DNA from: Chryseobacterium foetidum
GTDB lineage: Bacteria; Bacteroidota; Bacteroidia; Flavobacteriales; Weeksellaceae
DNA: 64,000 nucleotides
Assembly: GCF_025457425.1 (NCBI RefSeq)
Contig: NZ_JAMXIA010000001.1
Coordinates: forward strand, 744,001 to 808,000
Reading direction: 5' to 3'
Numbering within the stretch: position 1 is the stretch's first letter; each line of letters begins with the position of its first letter. Under the pieces are notes generated by a model, which worked only from the letters and a program-made list of their open reading frames with translations, had not been told where the DNA came from and made no database searches. The position numbers were made by a program, and so were the translations under genes. Below, in pieces: positions 1-8,593 of the stretch.

Positions 1-18
1 AACCAACGATCCTAACAC

Positions 19-186
19 GAACTTTATGTTCAAATAAACTGTACGGTTTCGAGCAAGAAAATGAGCAGGGATAATCATGTTAGTGAAGCTTAAATGCTTA
101 AAGGGTTTGCCTATCTTATTCTGCTCATTCGTTCTTTCTTTTTTATAGTTTATATTTAATAAATTTAAGGAATTGCAAACATAGGA
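19..186. repeat. Left copy of ~165-bp direct repeat flanking the accessory block
   Basis: This stretch matches 8276-8434 in the same orientation over its whole length, at roughly 80-85% by eye. Both copies share GAACTTTATGTTCAAA at the start, GAGCAAGAA with TGAGCAGGGATAATCATGTT in the middle and AAGGAATTGCAA near the end. Each contains an internal inverted repeat (AATGAGCAG against CTGCTCATT). It lies directly against the attC-like palindrome that starts at 187. No coding potential is evident. Confidence 0.85.
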
Positions 187-312
187 AGGGTTTTGCAATA
201 GTGGGGCGAAACTGCAAAGTTCAACGATATTTCTTCGGTTCAACTCTTGTACAAAATTGAAGATTTGTACTTCGATTGCCCCACCATCGCAAAGCCCCGA
301 AACATTAGCGGA
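187..312. repeat. attC-like long imperfect palindrome (element A)
   Basis: The left arm at 188-207 pairs with the right arm at 278-297 with 17 of 20 positions matching. The interior shares blocks with the element at 6198-6335 (TGCAAA, TTGTACA, CTTCGATTGCCC and CCGAAAC), while the arm sequences differ between the two and each stays self-complementary. The right end TTAGCGGA (305-312) is the reverse complement of TCCGCTAA at the left end of the second element. This is how consecutive integron attC sites relate to each other. Identity as a true attC is inference. No ORF is credible in 1-348. Confidence 0.6.
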
Positions 313-348
313 AACCCTACCAAGCCAACGCAAAACGACAGACATTGG

Positions 349-1176
349 CTACCTCACCCTATTCCTAAACGCACTCGGGCTCACGCCCAAAACCTTTTTC
401 ACGTATCTTGTAAAAAACGAGCGGCTCGAAAAATGCATTTCGTCGGCAATTTCGGAGATGTTCAGGTTTTGGTTTTGCAGTAAAATCAACAGGCGTTCTT
501 TGGCGTGGCGCTGTATCCATTCCGATGCGGTAATGCCTGAGTGGATTTTGCAGAGGTGGTTGAGATATTTGGGTGTGATGTTCAGCATATTGCTGTAATA
601 CTGCACTTCCCGCTCTGTGAGGCAATGCTGCTGCAACAGATGGATGAATTGCTGGTACAGCGTTCCTGTTTGCAGGCTGTGGCGGCGCTGCTCGTATTCA
701 TTAGCAAAAGTTTGCCACATTTCCAGGATGAAAATGCGCATTTGAAGGTTCAGTGCTTCATCGTAAAAGCGGTGTTCCGTTTCATTAAAACGCTGGTTCA
801 TCCATTTGAAATTGTTCAGAATTCTTTCTTTTTCTTCCATCCCCGCAATATTTTTTACCGGAAAAACCCTCGAATGTAATTGCGCATTGATACTCCATCC
901 CTGGTCTGGAATATTATCGGTAAGAAAATCTTTTTCCACCAGCAGCACAGTGGCTTTAAACCCTTTACTGGTCTGTATTTGCGCCAGTCTGCTTTCGGCA
1001 AACCAAAACAGAAACTGTCCGGCTTTGCAGGTCATCGGCGTTTCATTAAACAAAAATTTGATGCTTCCACGATGGCAGAACAAATGCGTATGATACTGTT
1101 TCAGCATACTTTCAGTAAAAGCAGTATCGTCTTTTATTTCAAGAAAAATGATTTTTGGAAGGGTATTTTTCGGCAT
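349..1176 (-). CDS. AraC-family transcriptional regulator
   Basis: A protein of about 275 residues with an N-terminal effector-type region and a C-terminal AraC DNA-binding domain. The second helix-turn-helix is clear in the last ~40 residues ([13 protein letters not shown], then [18 protein letters not shown]). The frame stays open upstream to 1356, but that extension would overlap the divergent gene at 1283. The ATG at 1176 (MPKNTLPK) gives a normal family length. The gene faces away from the acetyltransferase/dehydrogenase run across 106 bp, so it probably controls those genes and itself. The inducer is unknown. Confidence 0.9.
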   Translation of the reverse strand: MPKNTLPKIIFLEIKDDTAFTESMLKQYHTHLFCHRGSIKFLFNETPMTCKAGQFLFWFAESRLAQIQTSKGFKATVLLVEKDFLTDNIPDQGWSINAQLHSRVFPVKNIAGMEEKERILNNFKWMNQRFNETEHRFYDEALNLQMRIFILEMWQTFANEYEQRRHSLQTGTLYQQFIHLLQQHCLTEREVQYYSNMLNITPKYLNHLCKIHSGITASEWIQRHAKERLLILLQNQNLNISEIADEMHFSSRSFFTRYVKKVLGVSPSAFRNRVR

Positions 1177-1257
1177 CGCAACAATTTTAAAACTAAAATA
1201 CGTAATATTTGACATTTTTTGCGCTATAAATGTAACAAAACACGGTTTGCATCTGGC

Positions 1258-1265
1258 TACCTTTG
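1258..1265 (+). promoter_or_regulatory. -7 promoter element (TACCTTTG) of the acetyltransferase operon
   Basis: It matches the Bacteroidota -7 consensus TAnnTTTG and lies 17 nt before the ATG at 1283, inside the 106-bp divergent intergenic region. No convincing -33 TTG was seen at the usual spacing. Confidence 0.5.
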
Positions 1266-1282
1266 TCTGTAAAAATAAGACA

Positions 1283-1849
1283 ATGGCAACAGCAGATATT
1301 TTTGAACGGTTGAGAAATGGCGAAACCATTTCTTCCAGCGATGCCGAAGCATACAAAATGCGTGAAGCTTCGTTTGCAACAAAAAAACTGGCGGTACAGA
1401 TGAATACCGCTACTGAACCATCAGAAATCAGACAGATTTTAAGCCATATTACAGCAACGGAAATTCACGAAAGTGTTACCGTTTTTACGCCTTTGCACAT
1501 CAATTACGGAAAGCATACCAAAATAGGCAAAAATGTATTCATCAATTTCGATTGTGTGTTTCTCGACTTGGGCGGCATTACCATTGAAGACAATGTATTG
1601 ATTGCACCAAAAGTGAGTTTGCTTACCGAAGGGCATCCCATCAATCCTGCAGAAAGACAATCCTTAGTTCCAAAACCTATCCATATCAAAAAAAATGCGT
1701 GGATTGGTGCCAACGCAACCATTCTGCAAGGGGTAACGATTGGCGAGAACGCTGTTGTAGCAGCAGGTTCAGTTGTTTCAGCGGATGTTCCGGACAATGT
1801 TATCGTAGGTGGAATTCCTGCAAAAATTATTAAAAATATCTACACTTAA
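1283..1849 (+). CDS. Hexapeptide-repeat sugar O-acetyltransferase (Maa/LacA type)
   Basis: A 188-residue protein with the layout of maltose/galactoside acetyltransferases: an N-terminal helical region, then left-handed beta-helix hexapeptide repeats ([33 protein letters not shown]) and the C-terminal [12 protein letters not shown] seal. The loop histidine that deprotonates the sugar hydroxyl in this family is in TEGHPINP. It transfers acetyl from acetyl-CoA to a sugar or similar hydroxyl; the substrate is not readable. The ATG at 1283 follows a promoter-like TACCTTTG and gives normal family length. It is first in a co-directional run with the dehydrogenase 11 bp downstream. Confidence 0.85.
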   Translation: MATADIFERLRNGETISSSDAEAYKMREASFATKKLAVQMNTATEPSEIRQILSHITATEIHESVTVFTPLHINYGKHTKIGKNVFINFDCVFLDLGGITIEDNVLIAPKVSLLTEGHPINPAERQSLVPKPIHIKKNAWIGANATILQGVTIGENAVVAAGSVVSADVPDNVIVGGIPAKIIKNIYT

Positions 1850-1860
1850 AACGAAAAAAT

Positions 1861-3039
1861 ATGTCAAACGATAATCACAATTCCCGAAGAAAATTTATAC
1901 AACAGACAACGATTGCGGGTGCAGGTTTGGCGCTTGCCGGACCGCTGCAGATTTTCGCACAAACCAATAACAGAACAATGAGTAAAAATATAAAAGCAAG
2001 AGGCTACGCAGGAAAAGATGCAGCCGGAAAAATGGCGCCGTGGAATTTTGAAAGAAGAGCCGTGGGCGACAATGATGTTTTAATTGAAATTAAATATTCT
2101 GGTATTTGCCATTCGGATATTCATACCATAAAAGGCCATTGGGGACCGCAAAAATATCCGCAGGTTCCGGGGCACGAAATTGCAGGTATTGTAACGGCGG
2201 TTGGTAAAAATGTGACCAAATTTAAAGTGGGCGACCAGGCCGGTGTGGGCTGTATGGTAAACAGCTGTATGCAATGCGAAAGCTGTAAAAGCGGCGAAGA
2301 ACATCACTGCGAAACAGGCGGAATGGTAGGCACGTATGGTACGCCCGAAGCCTCATCGCCTACCGGAATTACCCAGGGTGGCTACGCCAACAATATTGTG
2401 GTAACCGAACATTTTGCCATTAAAATCCCTAAAACCATTGACCTGAAATATGCAGCGCCACTGCTTTGTGCGGGTATCACCACCTATTCGCCAATGATGA
2501 AGGTCAATTTCAAAAAAGGAGATAAAATCGGTGTGATTGGCATCGGCGGTTTGGGGCATATCGCTGTGAAATTAGCCGTATCGAAAGGTGCGGAAGTGTA
2601 TGCATTTACCACATCGCCTTCAAAAGTAAATGACATTAAAAGTTTTGGGGCAAAAGAAGTTATCGTGGTACAATCGGCAACAGATTTACAGCCGTACAAA
2701 GGTAAACTCGACTTTATGATTTCTACCGTTCCGTATGCGTTTGAAATGTCGCCTTACATCGACTGTGTGAAAAAGTACGGCTATTTCACGCAGGTTGGAC
2801 AGCCTGTAAACGGCGAATTGACCATCAATAATTTCAATATGATTTTTAACCGTGTCAATTTCAACGGCTCGCTGATTGGCGGTATTCCCGAAACCCAGGA
2901 AGTGATGGATTACTGTGCCGACAACAGAATTTATCCGCAAATCCAAATCATTAAAGCCTCAGAAATAAACGATGCGTGGGACAAAGTGGTGAATAAAGAA
3001 GCGAGATACAGATATGTAATTGATGCCTCAACATTTTAA
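1861..3039 (+). CDS. Tat-signal zinc alcohol dehydrogenase (CAD/YahK type)
   Basis: A 392-residue medium-chain dehydrogenase. Catalytic zinc ligands are C83 (GICHSD), H105-E106 (PGHE) and C203. Structural zinc cysteines are C136, C139, C142 and C150. The Rossmann motif is GIGGLG (227-232), followed by TTSPSK, which favours NADP(H). The odd part is an N-terminal twin-arginine leader (SRRKFIQQ, a hydrophobic stretch, then IFAQ) ahead of the usual family start at M40 (MSKNIKARGY, position 1978). This implies Tat export of a cofactor-loaded enzyme, or an internal start making a cytoplasmic form. It likely interconverts aldehydes and primary alcohols. Confidence 0.88.
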   Translation: MSNDNHNSRRKFIQQTTIAGAGLALAGPLQIFAQTNNRTMSKNIKARGYAGKDAAGKMAPWNFERRAVGDNDVLIEIKYSGICHSDIHTIKGHWGPQKYPQVPGHEIAGIVTAVGKNVTKFKVGDQAGVGCMVNSCMQCESCKSGEEHHCETGGMVGTYGTPEASSPTGITQGGYANNIVVTEHFAIKIPKTIDLKYAAPLLCAGITTYSPMMKVNFKKGDKIGVIGIGGLGHIAVKLAVSKGAEVYAFTTSPSKVNDIKSFGAKEVIVVQSATDLQPYKGKLDFMISTVPYAFEMSPYIDCVKKYGYFTQVGQPVNGELTINNFNMIFNRVNFNGSLIGGIPETQEVMDYCADNRIYPQIQIIKASEINDAWDKVVNKEARYRYVIDASTF

Positions 3040-3049
3040 AATAACAGGT

Positions 3050-3523
3050 ATGAAATCTCTAATACCAATTATCGCCGTTCTGTTTACATTTTCCTGTTGC
3101 ACCGCAAGTTGCAGTAAAGAAGATGAACCTACTTCAACCGAAAATAACGGCAGTGTAAACACCAATCCATCCACAACAAAAATGAAAATTACCATTGGCA
3201 CCGCAGTTTTTACCGCAACGCTGTACGGCAATTCAAGTGCGACAGCTTTTAAACCCCTGTTGCCCCTTACGGTAAATATGGCAGAATTGAATAGCAACGA
3301 AAAATACTTCGATTTACCCAATCCGCTTCCCACCAATGCATCGGTTGGTGGTGCAATTAAAAACGGCGATTTAATGCTGTACGGAAGCAATACGCTGGTG
3401 CTTTTTTATAAAAATTTTAATACCTCTTACAGCTATTCAAAACTGGGAAATATCGATAATCCTACCGGGCTTGCCGAGGCTTTGGGCAATGGAAATGTGG
3501 TGGTGAAACTTGAGAACAATTAA
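3050..3523 (+). CDS. Lipoprotein with cyclophilin-like domain
   Basis: About 157 residues. It has a hydrophobic leader ending in a Cys-rich region (FTFSCCTASCSKED) typical of a flavobacterial lipoprotein, then a low-complexity Ser/Thr/Asn linker. The domain starts around MKITIGTAVFTATL and continues through LPLTVNMAELNSNEKYFDLPNPLP, which resembles the bacterial cyclophilin-like family. Such proteins often sit beside oxidoreductase genes in AraC-controlled clusters, but their activity is poorly defined. The ATG at 3050 lies just after the dehydrogenase stop at 3039, so the genes are probably co-transcribed. An upstream in-frame start at 3020 would overlap and lacks a leader. Confidence 0.72.
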   Translation: MKSLIPIIAVLFTFSCCTASCSKEDEPTSTENNGSVNTNPSTTKMKITIGTAVFTATLYGNSSATAFKPLLPLTVNMAELNSNEKYFDLPNPLPTNASVGGAIKNGDLMLYGSNTLVLFYKNFNTSYSYSKLGNIDNPTGLAEALGNGNVVVKLENN

Positions 3524-3535
3524 ATATCAATCATA

Positions 3536-4033
3536 ATGAAAAAGAATTTAAAAAACTTTTCAGTGATAGCCGTTTTGGCGATAATCCTGCTATCGTGCAA
3601 CAATAAAAATCAGGAAAAAATGGAAACAGATAAAAGTGAATTAACAGAAATTTTCCCGAAAGGCGAAAAAGGGGCAAGCGAAAATTTTACCGGAAATGCC
3701 TACAATATTGGTTTGGTAGATGCAGACAGTCTGCTCACAACGGCGGTAGGCAATGTCTATTTTGAACCCGGCGCAAGAAGCAATTGGCACAGTCATCCAG
3801 CCGGACAGATTTTAATTATTACAGACGGAATTGGCTACCATCAGATAGAACGACAGCCAATTGAAGTCATAAAAAAAGGAAGTGTGGTAAAATGCCCACC
3901 CAACGTCCGTCATTGGCACGGAGCCAGTGCAGAGGTAGGTTTACAGCAACTATACATCGTCCCCAACACCGAAAAAGGAATTGTAAACTGGCAGGAAGTT
4001 GTGACGGATGAAGTTTATAAAAGTGTAAAGTAA
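3536..4033 (+). CDS. Cupin-domain lipoprotein
   Basis: 165 residues. An N-terminal lipoprotein leader ends in IILLSCNN. A single cupin domain spans about residues 70-150: NWHSHPAGQ provides the two His of cupin motif 1, and PPNVRHWHGA the motif-2 His. The fold binds a divalent metal. Homologues in such clusters are annotated as cupin or carboxymuconolactone-associated proteins without a fixed reaction. It starts 12 bp after the preceding gene, consistent with one transcript from the acetyltransferase onwards. Confidence 0.8.
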   Translation: MKKNLKNFSVIAVLAIILLSCNNKNQEKMETDKSELTEIFPKGEKGASENFTGNAYNIGLVDADSLLTTAVGNVYFEPGARSNWHSHPAGQILIITDGIGYHQIERQPIEVIKKGSVVKCPPNVRHWHGASAEVGLQQLYIVPNTEKGIVNWQEVVTDEVYKSVK

Positions 4034-4108
4034 TTTGTTGAGAACAACTTCTGGCAAAGAAAAATCAACTGTTTATAAACGCTGTAAAATCATTTATATA
4101 ACTGATAA

Positions 4109-5278
<1,170 letters not shown>

Positions 5279-5322
5279 TACTTGCCTGGAAGAAATCATT
5301 TAAAATAAAATAACAATCAATT

Positions 5323-6069
5323 ATGGAAAATAATATCAAAAATAAAGTAATAGTTATTACCGGTGCAAGCAGCGGAATGGGCGAAGCTGCCGCAAAACAT
5401 TTAGCTGAATTGGGTGCAACAGTAGTTCTTGGCGCAAGAAGAGCCGAAAAAATTGAACAGTTAGCAAAACAAATCAATGAAACCGGCGGAAAAGCACTTG
5501 CCGTAAAAGCAGACGTAATCCATCTGGAACAGGTAAAAAATCTTGTAGATACGGCTGTAAAACAATTTGGCAAAGTAGATGTGATTTTAAACAACGCCGG
5601 AATAATGCCTTTGTCGCCTATGGACAGAATTAATGTGGAGGAGTGGAACTCGATGATAGATGTGAACATAAAAGGTGTACTGAATGGTATTGCTGCGGTT
5701 CTTCCGTATATGAAGGAACAAAAATTTGGTCAGATTATCAACACAGCATCTGTTGCCGGTCATAAAGTGTTCAATGGTTCTGCTGTTTATTCTGCTACCA
5801 AATATGCAGTTCGTGCCTTAACCGAAGGCCTGCGAATGGAAGTGAAACCCTATAACATCCGTACCACGATTGTCTGCCCCGGAGCTGTAAAAACAGAATT
5901 GCTGGAACATATTTCCGAAGCAGATATTCAGCAGGCCAATAAAGATTATGTGGGCGAAGTGGGCATCAGTCCGGACAGTTTTGCCCGTGTAGTAGCTTTC
6001 GCCATCAGCCAGCCAGAAGATGTGGATATTAATGAAGTTATTTTTAGACCGACGGCGCAGGAGATGTAA
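5323..6069 (+). CDS. Short-chain dehydrogenase/reductase (SDR)
   Basis: 248 residues of classical SDR. Features are the cofactor loop TGASSGMG near residue 13, GARRAEK after beta-2 (an Arg pattern that favours NADPH), the NNAGIM motif, catalytic Ser in INTASVAG, and Tyr/Lys in YSATKYA. The PCPGAVKTEL segment follows, where the PG motif is typical. There is no leader, so it is cytoplasmic. It ends the AraC-linked reductase run. The substrate is unknown; the neighbourhood of alcohol dehydrogenase and aldo/keto reductase suggests carbonyl reduction. Confidence 0.88.
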   Translation: MENNIKNKVIVITGASSGMGEAAAKHLAELGATVVLGARRAEKIEQLAKQINETGGKALAVKADVIHLEQVKNLVDTAVKQFGKVDVILNNAGIMPLSPMDRINVEEWNSMIDVNIKGVLNGIAAVLPYMKEQKFGQIINTASVAGHKVFNGSAVYSATKYAVRALTEGLRMEVKPYNIRTTIVCPGAVKTELLEHISEADIQQANKDYVGEVGISPDSFARVVAFAISQPEDVDINEVIFRPTAQEM

Positions 6070-6197
6070 TAGATTTATTTCTATAAAAAATGAGGTTTAC
6101 GTTGGTTTTTTTGGTAAAACTGAGGTAATTGTTTACTACTGAAACTGAAGATTTTTTAGAACAAATTTAAAATCAGACAGAACTAAGAAGAAGGGCA

Positions 6198-6335
6198 TCC
6201 GCTAACAAGGTATTGGCAAAAGCAGGGCTGAAGTGCAAACTTCGGCTTTTGTGCTTCTATTGAACTTTTGTACATTAGCCGAACGGTAGTGCTTCGATTG
6301 CCCTGCCTTCGCCAATACCCGAAACGTTGGCAGTA
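6198..6335. repeat. attC-like long imperfect palindrome (element B)
   Basis: The outer arms pair over about 20 bp (GGTATTGGCAAAAGCAGGGC near 6209 against GCCCTGCCTTCGCCAATACC near 6300-6319). The interior is homologous to element A. The left core is TCCGCTAAC (6198-6206) and the right core GTTGGCAGTA (6326-6335). The right core is the exact reverse complement of TACTGCCAAC at 6992-7001, beyond the next gene. It lies in the 287-bp gap between the SDR and the following gene, which holds no other feature. Confidence 0.62.
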
Positions 6336-6356
6336 ATGCTGAAAATCCGACGAAAT

Positions 6357-6983
6357 ATGAAACACACGACAATAATATTTGTATTTTTATTGCTTCTTTC
6401 CTCAATAACTTTTGGACAGACAAAAAAAGATTTGGTCATTGACTTTATGCTTCGTGGAAACATTTATGCTCAATCAAGCATTGAAGATTCTACCGCTTTG
6501 GGTGGATTTGGTGGTTCAGAAAACTTACCTAAAATTATTAACGCCAAGAATGATTTTTCCGAAAATGGTTTGTTTTTAAAAATCGACACGACAAATTTAG
6601 TTACAATAAATGACAAATTTAATGGCTACAGATTTTATATCGTCAACAAAAGCGACACCATTACCAAACTTGATGCGTCTGACAGCCGACTTTATGTTAT
6701 AGCAGAAGTATTATACAAAAATGAGTGGAAACCGATAGAATATTTGCCAAGTAGTTCGTGTGGAAATAGTTATCACCAAGTTTATTTAAAACAAAATGAG
6801 TATTGGGAATTTACTGTTCCGAAATTTTCAGGAAAGATAAATACCAAATTAAGATATAAACTTATGATAGGCGAACAGAAATATATTTACTCAAACGAAA
6901 TATTGACAAGTATTAACAAAAATCAACTAAAACAAAAACAAGGACATAAACCTAATGGAATTATGGACCCATATAACGATTGA
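6357..6983 (+). CDS. Secreted hypothetical protein in a cassette-like unit
   Basis: 208 residues, family not recognised. The first ~20 residues form a Sec signal peptide (MKHTTIIFVFLLLLSSITFGQ). The mature part is beta-rich and hydrophilic, with a central Cys/Ser-rich turn (PSSSCGNSYHQ). The ATG at 6357 is preferred because it starts the signal peptide directly. The gene is closely bounded by GTTGGCAGTA upstream and its reverse complement downstream, like a single-gene integron cassette. Its base composition is AT-richer than the reductase genes before it. Confidence 0.7.
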   Translation: MKHTTIIFVFLLLLSSITFGQTKKDLVIDFMLRGNIYAQSSIEDSTALGGFGGSENLPKIINAKNDFSENGLFLKIDTTNLVTINDKFNGYRFYIVNKSDTITKLDASDSRLYVIAEVLYKNEWKPIEYLPSSSCGNSYHQVYLKQNEYWEFTVPKFSGKINTKLRYKLMIGEQKYIYSNEILTSINKNQLKQKQGHKPNGIMDPYND

Positions 6984-6987
6984 CAAA

Positions 6988-7020
6988 GCACTACTGCCAA
7001 CATGAACTGTGAAAAAATCA
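6988..7020. repeat. Cassette right end with conserved tail
   Basis: GCACTACTGCCAAC (6988-7001) is complementary at 13 of 14 positions to 6326-6339. It is followed by TGAACTGTG, which recurs at 7607-7615 after the next gene. The palindrome that would complete an attC site is missing here, so this end looks truncated or rearranged. Confidence 0.5.
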
Positions 7021-7103
7021 AACATTTTAAGCACTTTTTATAATAAAGCAATATTTAAAAAGCTGTATCCTAACAAGATTATAAGACAAAACACAAAATT
7101 TTA

Positions 7104-7592
7104 ATGAATCAAATCCGCAATAAAAATTCTTACGAAATTTTAGTTTATGATTTTACTGGAGAAGTCTATGTGATTTGTCCGAATTGTGATAAAAAAGCAA
7201 TCGTAAAATCTGAAAAATTTTATGATGAAAATGTGAAAGTAATTTGTACGTATTGCGGGTTCAGTAAAACTCCTGAAAAAGAATATAGTGGACATTCAAA
7301 CATAAAAAATCCTAATAATTTATTTAAAAATATAGTTGTAATTGGAGGAGGAATTGACCCATATTTTCAATTACCATTATGGCTATCAATGTACGTTGGA
7401 GAAAATTTATTTTGGGCACATAATTATCAACATTTGAACTTTATCAAAGCTTTTGTTTCGGCTAAACTGAGAGAAAGAAATATTGAAAATATGAGTAACA
7501 AAAGCTTAGGAAGCAGGATACCAAGATGGATTGCATCGCATAAAAACAGAGATTTAATTCTCAAAGCTATCGAAAAACTTGAAAAAAAATAA
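7104..7592 (+). CDS. Hypothetical zinc-ribbon protein
   Basis: 162 residues. A zinc ribbon is visible near the N-terminus, with CPNC at about residues 25-28 and CTYC at about 49-52 as the metal-binding pairs. The remainder has GGGIDPYFQLPLWLS, a tryptophan/histidine-rich middle (WAHNYQHLNFIKAF) and a basic helical C-terminus. Similar TFIIB-type zinc-ribbon proteins of unknown function are scattered as singletons in Bacteroidota accessory DNA. It could bind nucleic acid, but nothing here proves that. Confidence 0.68.
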   Translation: MNQIRNKNSYEILVYDFTGEVYVICPNCDKKAIVKSEKFYDENVKVICTYCGFSKTPEKEYSGHSNIKNPNNLFKNIVVIGGGIDPYFQLPLWLSMYVGENLFWAHNYQHLNFIKAFVSAKLRERNIENMSNKSLGSRIPRWIASHKNRDLILKAIEKLEKK

Positions 7593-7615
7593 TCCTGTTG
7601 CTAGCGTGAACTGTG

Positions 7616-7630
7616 CAAACATAAATCAAA
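7616..7630. repeat. 15-bp direct repeat, left copy
   Basis: CAAACATAAATCAAA occurs here and again at 8444-8458. The two copies bracket the Crp remnant, the AhpD-like gene and the right long direct repeat, so they may mark an insertion or recombination boundary. Confidence 0.5.
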
Positions 7631-7652
7631 ACTCCAAGCTGTGAGAAATCAT

Positions 7653-7733
7653 TGCGAATTTATGCAACGTGTTCCCCAATATTTAATCGCTTCTTATCCA
7701 GGTTTCACTCCCGAATATTTAAGCGAAATCTGA
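7653..7733 (+). pseudogene. Remnant of a Crp/Fnr-family regulator (C-terminal HTH)
   Basis: Translating this frame gives CEF, MQRVPQYLIASYPGFTPEYL and SEI before a TGA at 7731. That matches the end of flavobacterial Crp/Fnr proteins, where this helix-turn-helix normally reads QYLIASYLGVTPEYLSxIRK. The N-terminal cyclic-nucleotide-binding domain is absent and a stop replaces the final Arg. It lies just upstream of the AhpD-like gene, whose regulator it may once have been. Confidence 0.65.
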
Positions 7734-7819
7734 AGGAGGCTTCTTTCTTAAACCAGTTTAAGTTTTTTTATTTTCTTATTTTCCAATTTTGCAGTAAACA
7801 ATTTTAAAAGAATTATATA

Positions 7820-8272
7820 ATGCAAAAACGATTTAACTTTAAGGAAGTTGCACCAAGCGCACTAAAAGCAATGGTTGGTTTAGAAATGTATCTTTCAAAG
7901 GCTTCAATATCTGAAACAGCCAAAGATCTTATAAAGATCCGAGCATCACAAATTAATGGCTGTGCCTATTGTATTAACATTCACACTCAAGAGGCAATTA
8001 AAAATGGTGATACAAACCAACGAATTTTTTTATTGAATGCTTGGAGAGAGGCTGAAGATATTTTTACGGAAGAAGAAAAAGTAGTGTTGGCGATAACGGA
8101 AGAGATAACATTAATCCATCAAAATGGATTGTCAGATGACACCTATTCAACCGCATTACAGTTTTTTAGCGAAAGTCAAATTGCAGATATTATAACTGCC
8201 ATAATTACCATTAACCTCTGGAACAGGGTCGTATTAAGTACTCACTTACTGATAGGACAAAGTCTGGCATAG
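7820..8272 (+). CDS. Carboxymuconolactone decarboxylase / AhpD-like protein
   Basis: 150 residues, all-helical, with the redox-active CxxC of the AhpD-like branch in NGCAYCINIH around residue 50, including the following His that acts in the proton relay. The family includes peroxidase-linked disulfide reductases and decarboxylases; the CxxC favours the redox role. The ATG at 7820 follows a near-consensus -7 element (CAATTTTG). A decayed Crp regulator lies 86 bp upstream and the right long direct repeat begins 3 bp after the stop. Confidence 0.85.
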   Translation: MQKRFNFKEVAPSALKAMVGLEMYLSKASISETAKDLIKIRASQINGCAYCINIHTQEAIKNGDTNQRIFLLNAWREAEDIFTEEEKVVLAITEEITLIHQNGLSDDTYSTALQFFSESQIADIITAIITINLWNRVVLSTHLLIGQSLA

Positions 8273-8275
8273 GAA

Positions 8276-8434
8276 GAACTTTATGTTCAAACAAACCTGT
8301 ATGGTTTCGAGCAAGAATATGAGCAGGGATAATCATGTTTGTGAAGCCTAATTCTTAAAGCATTTGCAATCATATTCTGCTCATTTTTTCTTTCTATTTT
8401 ATAGTATTATATTTAAGGAATTGCAATCACAGGA
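8276..8434. repeat. Right copy of ~165-bp direct repeat
   Basis: Direct match to 19-186 (see that entry). After it, 8435-8593 contains the second CAAACATAAATCAAA copy at 8444-8458 and the gcvP terminator. No gene is visible. Confidence 0.85.
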
Positions 8435-8536
8435 TAAAATGCACAAACATAAATCAAACAATGACAGTTTTTTAAAGAATTTATTACAATCAAAAGTAAA
8501 TGTTTTAAATAAAACTCCACTCAAAAAAATTTTACG

Positions 8537-8572
8537 CTAAAAAAAAATCCCTCTCAAAACTGAAAGGGATTT
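8537..8572 (-). terminator. Rho-independent terminator of gcvP
   Basis: The stem AAATCCCT (8545-8552) pairs with AGGGATTT (8565-8572). On the minus strand it is followed by a run of T from the A tract at 8537-8547. It lies 22 bp beyond the gcvP stop. Confidence 0.8.
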
Positions 8573-8593
8573 ATTATATAAAAAAACTTTGAA

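Noticed and set aside
247..598. Plus-strand open frames antisense to the AraC gene
   Set aside because: They cross the attC-like palindrome and the AraC reading frame, show no family features and follow the codon shadow of the real gene.
1177..1356. Longer AraC-like protein starting at 1356
   Set aside because: The extension would overlap the divergent acetyltransferase and its promoter, and the family length is met from 1176.
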